Of a stretch of 64,000 nucleotides of DNA, positions 55,231 to 64,000 are shown one piece after another. This DNA comes from Halichoerus grypus. Lineage: Eukaryota; Chordata; Mammalia; Carnivora; Phocidae. The position numbers and the translations under genes are program-made. Below the pieces are notes generated by a model. The model was not told the DNA's origin. It searched no databases and saw only the letters and a list, made by a program, of their open reading frames with translations. The DNA lies in assembly GCF_964656455.1 (NCBI RefSeq), contig NC_135720.1:99026696-99090695 (forward strand). Direction: 5' to 3'. Each line of letters opens with the position of its first letter. Within the stretch, counting starts at the first letter, position 1.

Positions 55231-58186
55231 CAGGACCCCCATACATACGCCCTCCTGGGATTCTGCTCTGGTTTAGTTCCCTCCCTTCCAGTGTCCACAG
55301 GTTTCCGTCTCTCTTTGGGCATCTTCTCAGTAACATGGGGGCTGGGAGAGTGTGGGTGTGCTTCTCCATTTGTAATACTTCATGTTCTGGTCACCCTAGT
55401 ATATATCTCATTGTCTACCTTCTAACTGACCCCTGTTGATGTGTCTGGTGGCTGACCCTAAGCCCCTGCCTCTTCTCCCTCTTAGTAGCCTTGAGGAGCT
55501 TTGAGGCAATCAAGGCCTCCAGTTACTTTTTTTTTTTCTTCCTGAAACAGCTTTGTCTTCCTCTTCTGTCAATTACCTCAGCAAGCCTCTCAGAGGTCCC
55601 GTTTATTTTTCCATTGACCTTTTCTTCCTTATGTACTGGAACAATGCCTTATTATTTTATTTATCTTAATCTCTGGTGCAATCGCCCTTTATTCTTCAAC
55701 TTGGCTGTGCTAGTGTTTGCCTTTACACTTTCTTGACTTCGTTATGTAATCTTGCCGAATCTCCACGCTCTGCGCATGCAGTTTAGACCTCACGTCTGTC
55801 TTTTACTTACCCTTGAATAGTTTTGTTTTGAAACTCCTGGTCCATCCATATTTACCTTATTCCTTTGTTTCCTGCTATCTGTCTGCTGCCTGGAATGTTC
55901 AGGGACATTGTCCAGAAATGTGTACCAGTTCTGCCTTATTATGTATCTTACCTAGTAGGACATTCCATTACATTTTTTCCCTCTACTTTGGCCCTGCCAT
56001 TTTTGGTGGCCTGAGGTAATGCCCCTTCCTCCCAAGTCACTTCTGGTTATAGGCATCATATGGGCATTAGACAATTGCTAGCATAAATTTATCTCTTTTG
56101 ATTTCCCTTTGAGCCTGTGGAGGATAATGAAGGATGCATAGATTCTGCCACTGACTGGCTCTATGACATCAGGTAAGTCACTTAACCACTCTGCTCTTTC
56201 ATGGCCAGTTTATATTAAATGGGGGTAAATATATACAAAGCAACTTTGTATTTGATAGTGCGCTTTCAAATGATTAGGTAAGATTTATTTCTCAAATTAC
56301 CTTCCTGCTGGTAGGCTGACCCTTCTCATGGGTTTGTATCAATTCCTAATAGTGATGAAGCGTATGGCTTCTCTTCCATGATCCATCCTTTCCCACACTA
56401 AATTCTGGTTTGTCTGTCTTCATTGGAAACATTTCTACTGATTTCCATGTCAGAGTACTATCTTTTTGAAGTCTAGATTCAGAGGAGACAACTTTGCTCA
56501 GGCCTCTTCTCCATTATGGTGTTATGAAAAGCCTTGAGGGAACCTGCAGGCATACTCCCAAATCCCCTCTTGTCTCTCAATGTTCTCTGTAAAGGATGGA
56601 GGTAGCAATCCCGGAAACAACCTATCACCACTGCTGCCCTTTGGTCATCCTCTCACTATTAATATTTTTTCCTGCTCTCAATCACTCCCTTTCTCTCTCG
56701 TTGTCCTCAGATAAAGCATCTTTACTGAAGAAATTACTGCGGAAAAAAAGACAACCCATTCTAATGATTCTTGGAGTCTTGTCCCCTTGGGAGTATCCTG
56801 CCAATCTGGCTGGGAAGAGGGCATGTCATGGAATGTCCATTTCAAGAAGTTCAGTGAAGTGGGGATGTTATGGGTTAATGTAAATCTTCAGATGTAAAAA
56901 TAACATCTCTCAAGCCCTCCTTTTGGAAAATTAGAGACTAAATCTAGCACTGAGACTTCTCTCTGGTATAAGACACCCGAAATACGTATAGACTGTGATG
57001 TATTAAATATGTACCACATATTAGAAATATCTGTAATGAATGCAGACATTCTGATAAATAATACAGTGTAAGGTTCTTTGTATGATTGAACACTATCTAC
57101 TTCTCGTATATTTATGTGCCAGGAGTTAAGGAGAACAGGTTTCTTTCCCTAGTTAAATACGTTGAAACAGCATTAGTCTTTTAGGAGTGTGTTCCAATCT
57201 GAATGCTAAGATTTAGATGGTGACAAAACTAAGCACGTGTAGATGCTTTGCACTAGCACATCCAGTTTTGACTTAGAGGAAGATTCTCTTCCACTAATTA
57301 TCTGGACTCTGGCTGTGGAGGAGGAGTAGCAATTCAGAATGTTAGAGACATCATTTTAATGTACTTTTCATTCACAAGGTCAAGTGTGTCTCAGGTACAG
57401 TTGACAGTAAAATTCAAAATCCTTGAGATGTAGAAATTGTATACCCTGACATTGTGCTTATTTACCACCATTACATAGATCACGGTGGCCAGAATAACCC
57501 AAAAGGGTTATTTTAAAAGGTCTGGGATTTCAAATTGCTCATGCTAACATTTTTTTTCTCCCTTTTCAAAATCAAAAAACCAAAGATCACCCCAAAAATC
57601 TGTGATTTTCTGTAGAACATGGAACCTACTCATATTTCCACAGAAAAGTAAGACTACTGGCCTCTTAGGAAATAAGTATAGAAAGTTCATCCTGTCCCTT
57701 CCCAAGGTGGTATATCTAGCATGAGACAGAGGCTCTTTTATGATTCTTGCTAGGTTGGGAAGAATGCCACTTGGGTGGCTTGGAATGACAGAGTTAGGGT
57801 TCCTATGACACTATAAAATCTATTCTCAAGAAGTGATTCATTGACTGGAAATCAGGAAATGTTAAAGGATAGGGAGATGTTTCACCCACTTTATTTAACT
57901 GTTCATGGAACTTCACCTTAATGTGAAAAATTGGGTCATCTTGACACCTAATTACAGAGCTCTTTACCATGAAGTCAGTACATTACATTATGGGGAAAGG
58001 ACATAATAAAAAGAGGGACCAAAAATATCCAGAGTTCCTTTTAGCAGTGAAACTTGCAAAAACTTTTTATTGCATTGATAAATGTCCCCAGTCAATGTGA
58101 GTCTCTAGCACATAGACACAATCAGTTTCAAATTGTCTATAATTGTACTGTTTTGTGCCTAGCTACATGTGGCTATGGAGTGCCAT

Positions 58187-58740
58187 TATGGACCAAATTG
58201 TTCCCTCCAAAATTCACATATTGAAGCCCTAACCCCCAATGTGACTATATTCAGAGATGGGGCTTTTAAGGAGGTAATTAAGGTTGTATGAGGTCATAAG
58301 AATGGGGCCCTAAAGTGGGTGGAGGATGGGGTATTTGGGTGACAGGCATTAAAGAGGGCACGTGATGTGATGAGCACTGGGTGTTATAAGCAACTGATGA
58401 ATCATTGACCACTACATCAAAACCAAATGATGTACTATATGTTGACTATTTGAATTTAAATTAAAAAAAAAAAGAGTGGGGCCCTAATCTGATATCACTC
58501 ATGTCCTTCGAAGAAGAGGAACAGGAACCAAGAATGTGTACCCACAGAGGAAAGACCATGTGAGGACACAGCAAGAAGGTGGCCATCTGCAAGCCAAGGA
58601 GAGAGGCTTCTGAAGAAACCAAACCTCCCGACCCTTTGATCTTGGGACTCCAGCCTCTAGAACTGTAAGAAAATAAGTTTCTGTTATTTAAGCCTCCAGT
58701 CTGTGCTATTTTGTTATGGCAGCCCTAGCAGACTAATACA
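58187..58740 (+). mobile_element. MaLR (MLT1-like) LTR, split by an L1
   Basis: CCAAAATTCACATATTGAAG, CCCTAACCCCCAATGTGACT, GAGGTCATAAGAATGGGG, then after an L1 insert GGCCATCTGCAAGCCAAGGA, ACTGTAAGAAAATAAGTTTC and GGCAGCCCTAGCAGACTAAT. This matches the general layout of MLT1-type LTRs. No internal ERVL sequence follows. Confidence 0.75.
58314..58474 (+). mobile_element. 5'-truncated L1 3' UTR nested in LTR
   Basis: AGTGGGTGGAGGATGGGGTA...GCACTGGGTGTTATAAGCAA...GACCACTACATCAAAACC...poly(A) is the same carnivore L1 3' end as at 340-545. Flanks TGGGGCCCTAA (58303-58313; 58477-58487) are its target duplication. Confidence 0.92.
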
Positions 58741-58744
58741 AGAA

Positions 58745-59345
58745 CTTTGAGAAAAAAACTAAACTAACCTTCTGCCCCATTCCCCCCCGGCCCAAATGGC
58801 TTCTGACATCCAGGAGTTGAACTAGTATTATCAGCTAGGCCATGGTGTTGCTATAGGCTGGCCTAACTCACAGCCAGGTGTACAAACCATCTCACAGAAC
58901 ATCAACGTTACACAGGGCCACTCTGTGACCATGACAGATTTAGATGAAAACAAGACTACTCTGCAATCATGTCAATACAGACAAGACATGAACATTGTTC
59001 ACACCTGAAAATACCCAACATACTCCTTTCCTGCCTAATGGGAGGGACCGCTGCTTCTTTACTAATTACAGCTTTTGCTTTAGTCTTCCCTCAGTGTAAA
59101 ACGTTTATTGTGATACCCAATCACAAAGTTTTCCCCTCTTTCTGAGAACACTCAATCCAGTGTGAACCTCTACTCCCTTGGACCATTCCTGAAAAAACCC
59201 AACCAAAGTTCAACTCATATAATCAATCCTTTCTAACTCCCTTTATTAAGATGTTCCATGATTCCCTATGAGGTGCATACAAGTTATAAACCCAATTTCT
59301 TCAACAGGTGTGTGTTTGGTGATTTTTGGCTAGAAGGCATTGACA
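58745..59345 (+). mobile_element. Possible ERV class I LTR remnant
   Basis: CCTGAAAAAACCCAACCAAAG, TATAAACCCAATTTCTTCAACAG and GTGTGTGTTTGGTGATTTTTGG near the end resemble R/U5 regions of mammalian class I LTRs. The 5' part is not diagnostic and no retroviral gene sequence is present. Confidence 0.4.
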
Positions 59346-59674
59346 ATTTGAAATAAAGTTAGTCCAAATTGAGATGTGCTGTAAGTATAAAATACACACC
59401 TGATTTTCATATACTTATTTGAAAAAGAAAATTTTAAGCATATCATAATTTTTGTATTGATCATAATGATAATACTTTGATATATTGATAAATATATTAT
59501 TAAAAGGAAATTTACTTGTTCTTTTTTTCTTTTAAAACTGTAACTACTAGAAGATTTAAAATGACTTATGTAACCTGCATTTTATTTCTTTTGAACAACA
59601 CTGGTTTATAATGTCCCAAGAAAGGTCAATCCTTGGCAATTCTGACCATGGGAAGCTTACTATTTTTTTTTTTT

Positions 59675-60010
59675 CTTTAAAGGAGTTTATTAGTCAGATT
59701 AGGACATGCTGCACTGTGGTAACAAATAACTCCCAAGTCTCTGTGGCTTAACACAGCAAAAGTTTATTTCCCTCAAATATACAATTCATTGTGGATTTGG
59801 ACACCTCACCAGGGCTGCTATTCTCCATATGGAGGTTCAGGGATCTAGTGAAATCTTTATCTCTGCATTATCACAAGGTTATGTTGGGGAGTGGTCTGGA
59901 GGTTCTGGCACAAGTAAATAAGTTCTATGTTCCAGGCCAGATCTAGTCACATGGCTGTGGTTAACTACAGGGCAAGGAGAGCTCACAATTCCTTACATCT
60001 TTTTCTTATA
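59675..60010. mobile_element. Unassigned old interspersed repeat
   Basis: GTGGTAACAAATAACTCCCAA...GTGGCTTAACACAGCAAAAG...TTTATTTCC...CCAGATCTAGTCACATGGC is a familiar mammalian interspersed pattern. I cannot assign its family with confidence. Confidence 0.45.
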
Positions 60011-60129
60011 CCCAGATGAACTTTAAAACAAAGTTCAAATTTTGTTTGAAAGCAGTGTGCAATTGGAATAAATAGAAGAAAAATTTCAAGATCATTGATA
60101 TTTTTAAGTTGGTTGTCCATCTATATCGA

Positions 60130-60245
60130 TGCATCTATTTCCATCTCTCTTTATATACATATACATATACATACTCGTATATACATACATGTGTACTCAT
60201 ATACACACTCACACATATGTATATATGCATACATACACACAGGCA
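60130..60245. repeat. (TATACA)/(CATA) low-complexity tract
   Basis: Irregular units TATACA, CATACATA and CACACA over about 115 bp. Confidence 0.85.
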
Positions 60246-60719
60246 TGTATTACTTTATTTAACAAGGTTTCATAACATTAAAAACAAATGTGATCCTTGA
60301 GATTTCATTAGTTAGAATCCTCCCATCTGCAGGAGGGATTCCTAAAATGCAGGCGAACTTGCCTTTATCTTCAAAGGTTTCCTCCTAGCATCAGAAAAGT
60401 TGTTTGTAGTAAGCCCAGGGGAGGGAGGAGGGTCTGACAAGCTTTCTCCTCCCCTTTTGTGGCTGAACCGAGAAGGCTTCTAGTATAACTAATTTTACCA
60501 ATATAGATCAGTAGGTTAATTTCTGAAGGAGGCAAGCCTATGGCTGTGTGGGCTATAAGGAAGAGGGGGGAGTCAGCACTTCATATCACTCTCCCGCCCT
60601 CTTTTCTCTCCTCTCTCTCCAGGGTCTGCCACTGCCCTCAGACTGCTAGCCCCCAGCGCACAGCCTAAGAGAAAGGAGCTGTCCGTTCAGTACCAGGACC
60701 ACGTGCAAGCTGCCCGCCA

Positions 60720-61080
60720 AAACACAAAGAACTGAAATATTAATTAAAAAAAGCCAATCTGCTCAATCCTCCGCCCGCAGGCAGGCTCTAACGGAAAATC
60801 GCATATGCTTTCCCTTTCTCCTCAATAAATCTTCATGTGGGCATTAAAATACCTAAAAGGATTAGTCATTAAATGCTTGTACATTTGGCTTAATTCGCAA
60901 GAAACTGTATGTCACAGGGTTACATCAGAACTGCAGTTTAATCTAATTTGCAGTATTTGCGTAAATGCTTTATTTCTTCTGCTGATTGTTACAGAGGATA
61001 ATATTAATATCCCAAGTGTCCAGAGGGAGAAGGTTAACACACCAGCACGGAAATGAGCTTCATGCTGACTGATGTATAAA
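60720..61080. promoter_or_regulatory. Candidate distal regulatory block, TAAT-rich
   Basis: The unique sequence contains ATTAATTAA (60740), GGATTAGTCATTAAATGC (about 60859), CTTAATTCGC and GTTTAATCTAATTTGC. Several are OTX-like (GGATTA) or homeodomain (TAAT) cores. It is framed by generic sequence and no transposon. Function is inference and conservation is untested. Confidence 0.3.
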
Positions 61081-62224
61081 AATATCAAAGCTTCTTTTAA
61101 GGTAAAACACAAAGAAGAATAAATGTAAGTGTGGCTTTTCCTCCTCAAGCTGCATTTATTATTATTATTTATTATTTGATCCTCAGGTAATAAGGAAAAT
61201 GCTTTTTTTGAGAAGGATTTTCGCACTTCAGTTGGTATGCTGTCTTACATATTGCATTCAAAAGCTGTCTATATGGAAACAGTGAAACAACTCTTCAAGG
61301 GATTTTATTGCAGAATCATTCTTATTTTCTTCTGAGACATTTCTGTTGTAGCAACAACATCCAGTCCAGTTATATGAGCCATCCCTTTCCCCACCCCCTG
61401 CCAAACATTTCTTCTTTCACTGAACTACTAGAGCATGCACTGTTGTCTGTATTATGCATCTGCATCTGGCCCTGATAATTTACCTTTTGGTGCTCCTACT
61501 TATTTTTGTACACAGTTCTTATAATTTTACTGGACAGTAAGTCCCCAGGCAAAAGGGATCAAAACCCCAACACTATCTAGAAAAATAATTTTATTTATTA
61601 AATACATGTTTATTGATTAACTACTCTGTGTGAGCCCTCTGCTGGTTTTTACTCATAGTATATTTTCTGAAATTATTTTTTGTTTACATATTTGGGACAC
61701 CTCCCAAATTAACAAAAGAAGCCCTTAATTTGGGTTAATTCTTGCTTTCTTTTGCCAGAATGCTCATGGAATACAAGCTATTGTATTTATTAAATGCATT
61801 TTTTTTAAAAAAATCACTTTGCATCAATTTTAGTAGAATTCATTTTTAAGAATTCAACAAGATACTCGAACATGAAGTCAACGTTTGATTGCCCAAACTT
61901 TATCTACTGGGAAAAAGTAGCCTTAGACAAGAGTCCATTTCAATTTAGGTTTTCCCTTTGTCCATGACGTACTGTATGACATCGACAATTGGTTAGCTGT
62001 AAAGACTCTATTGATATATTACACAGGTGGTGAAAAAAAGAAGATAAATGCACAATTTGAGGCATTCCTTGGAACAGAAGAAGTTTTTTAGGGGGTTCAA
62101 AATAACAGCATTTAAAATTGAGCCAATGTGCATTATTATATATAATAGATGAGTGAATGTCTGTCTATTGTGATAAAAAGGGCACATTGTGGTAAAAAGC
62201 TCATTTACAGAGTTAGAAGTGTTT

Positions 62225-62330
62225 TCTGTTCCTGGTTCAGTCACTAATTTTCACACCCATAGCAAATCTCTTGGTCTCTGATCCTCATCTCTTATGTTAA
62301 GGAGGTATATCAGATATCTTTAAGATTTCT
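62225..62330 (+). mobile_element. MIR-like trace
   Basis: CCTGGTTCAGTCACTAATTTTC...CTCTTGGTCTCTGATCCTCATCTC keeps the MIR word order (tRNA-like CACTTACTAGC, then CTCTGTGCCTCAGTTTCC). Diverged. Confidence 0.4.
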
Positions 62331-62436
62331 TCATGTTCTGACCTTCTATGAGTCTAACTGAACATCTTCAACTTCTGAAGTTTTCATTCCATGTCCTATC
62401 ATGACATTCTTTTTTAAGTTAAAAGGTGTCTTCTTT

Positions 62437-62546
62437 GGGATGCCTGGCTGGCTCAGTTGGAGGAGCATGCGACTCTTGATCTCCAGGTTGTGAGTTCAAG
62501 TCCCACACTGGGTGTAGAGATTACTTAAAAATAAAATCTTAAAAAC
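62437..62546 (+). mobile_element. CAN-SINE, short type
   Basis: GGGATGCCTGGCTGGCTCAG...GAGTTCAAGTCCCACACTGG...GAGATTACTTAAAAATAAAATC, flanked by AAGGTGTCTTCTTT (62423-62436) and ATGGTGTCTTCTTT (62547-62560). Confidence 0.93.
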
Positions 62547-63081
62547 ATGGTGTCTTCTTTGAGTCACTCTTTTTAGTTTGTTTCAAATATGGATAAATAA
62601 TATGGAAATTTTGGTCAACAATCAGAACTGAAATCATCAGATTATTTCAGCTTTTACTTATTTTCTCTGACAATTTATGGTTTATTTGTTATTTTTACTC
62701 CCATCTCCTTTATCTTGTATTATTACTGAATAATGAATTCTTTGTCAAAACATAAATGATTATTCTTGCTTTCTTAAAGTTATTCAGGGTCTTGATGATT
62801 TATTTATCATCAAAGTTTTGTTTTTATTTGAAGAGACTGATTATATAAAATTAAACTGATTCTGGTACTCAAACCTAGTATTTTGCCCTCTATTAGATGT
62901 AAGTTTAACATGTTAATTCTCAATAGTTTAATCAAATTCTAAAAAATTAAGTAAACACCTATTTTATTTATACCTAATACCTCATTAGATAGTAGGAAGG
63001 CATGAGGAAGTGTATAAAGCATAATTTTCAGAATCTGGGGAACTTACAATCCAGTTGAGGAAATAATACTCACAGGTAAAA

Positions 63082-63119
63082 TCAATTATATGAATGGCAG
63101 TCAATTATATGAATGGCAA
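63082..63119. repeat. 19-bp tandem duplication
   Basis: TCAATTATATGAATGGCA plus one base occurs twice head to tail, differing only in the last base. Confidence 0.95.
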
Positions 63120-64000
63120 AATGTAACAGATGTGACATAATAACATGGGGCAGAATGGTTTAGGTTAGTTTTCTGGGACTTGGTGAAGAGGGGTATTTTA
63201 AAACAACATGGTCATAGCCTAAGCATTGATATATGGCATTAAAAATCAAAGTTACATATCATAATAATCAAAATAAATCATAATAAAGAATCATAATAAT
63301 TAATTCACATTTTCTACCTCTAACTCTTATTGGACAGATAATTTTTTCTCCCATTTTTATACTGGAACATGGGTATCATTTCTATTTTGTCCTTTACATT
63401 AAGCCTTTCTCTTTCCAGGAAAATCTCATGTTTTCTTTGCTCTAAGGAGGGAAATTATACTCACATTCAAAGCATAAACCCCAGCTTCCCATGGGACTGC
63501 TTGGATGGTAACTGGATAAGAGAATTACATTAGGGTAGAAGTGTGGGTCATACCATATCAAACCAAAAACATGAGGCTAGAGTCAAGTTTGGTGAATTTT
63601 CCTTGTATCAGATCATTTTCAGGCCAGCTCTACTATTTAGTCTTCCTCAGATAAGGATAATATTCTTGCCACTGAACAATAAATTGAATTTTTTCTAAAA
63701 CAATAATCTAGCAGAGTACCACCCACTCAGGAATTAGATGTGATCTGGGATGAATTGAGATAAATAACTCCTAATTAAATTAATGACAATTCAAATACGT
63801 GAACCATAAAATTGATTGTATGAGCTTTTAAGTTAAGGATACTGCTTTTTAGCAAGTGCATCATTTCTAATGCACTGGTAGTTCTAGGGAGGGAAGTTTT
63901 GGGGAAACATCTACAAGACTATTTAATATCATCTGTTGTCTACAAAAATACATAGCATTTACATCTAATTTGTATTTTTAACAATCATTTTGAGAAAGTT

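Larger units (their letters stand above)
52114..58186. other. Intergenic DNA, otherwise unannotated
   Basis: Apart from the CpG island, MIRs and pyrimidine tract listed separately, I see no gene here. A MIR-like trace lies at about 56135-56230 (CTGACTGGCTCTATGACATC, GGTAAGTCACTTAACCAC). The stretch 56590-58180 is unremarkable AT-rich sequence. Confidence 0.6.
61081..64000. other. Distal intergenic DNA
   Basis: AT-rich sequence with one CAN-SINE, one MIR trace and a small tandem duplication. No coding or RNA gene recognised. Confidence 0.6.

Noticed and set aside
54932..55369. Glu/Lys/Arg-rich open frame on the minus strand
   Set aside because: It is produced by the complement of a polypyrimidine tract.

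Overview
This window is vertebrate nuclear DNA, most likely from an arctoid carnivore (bear, seal or mustelid group). The lineage call rests on about a dozen tRNA-derived CAN-SINEs of the 'GGGGCGCCTGGGTGGCTCAGTCGTTAAGCG' type with TAAA-rich tails. They differ from the dog SINEC_Cf form and from the cat form as I remember them. There are also carnivore-type L1 3' ends, MIR, MER5-like, MaLR and ERV1-type LTR fragments. No bacterial, plasmid, phage or CRISPR structure is present.

One protein-coding gene is recognisable: TFAP2D (transcription factor AP-2 delta), on the minus strand. Six coding exons can be placed to the base, all with GT/AG junctions and compatible phases: exon 1 (47509-47547, start codon), exon 2 (45994-46491), exon 3 (42393-42453), exon 4 (32588-32753), exon 5 (32292-32410) and exon 6 (17430-17571). 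They total 1,025 coding bases, about 341 codons of a protein of roughly 450. They cover the N-terminal region, the basic DNA-binding region and the first part of the helix-span-helix domain. The last 110 or so codons were not found in 1-17429 and should lie before the window start.

Layout: 1-17429 is the open-ended last visible intron (intron 6), rich in L1, LTR and SINE insertions. 17572-32291 is intron 5. Exons 5 and 4 are separated by only 177 bp. 32754-42392 is intron 3, with CpG-rich and homeodomain-motif-rich patches. 42454-45993 is intron 2. 46492-47508 is intron 1, containing much of a CpG island. 47548-64000 is promoter and upstream intergenic DNA with no recognised gene. It holds an isolated CpG island near 53.3 kb, MIRs, a MaLR LTR with a nested L1, and AT-rich possible regulatory stretches.

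The main observations are these. A pair of about 215-bp direct repeats brackets exons 4 and 5, whose combined length is a multiple of three. A local 130-bp sequence has a second copy inside an L1. A transposon-free stretch of about 18 kb surrounds the 5' half of TFAP2D. Two 17-bp homeodomain-like boxes in intron 3 are spaced three helical turns apart. Intron 1 holds an open frame that could supply an alternative N-terminus. No wholly new biological system is evident. All reading was by eye, so repeat family names and boundaries are approximate.
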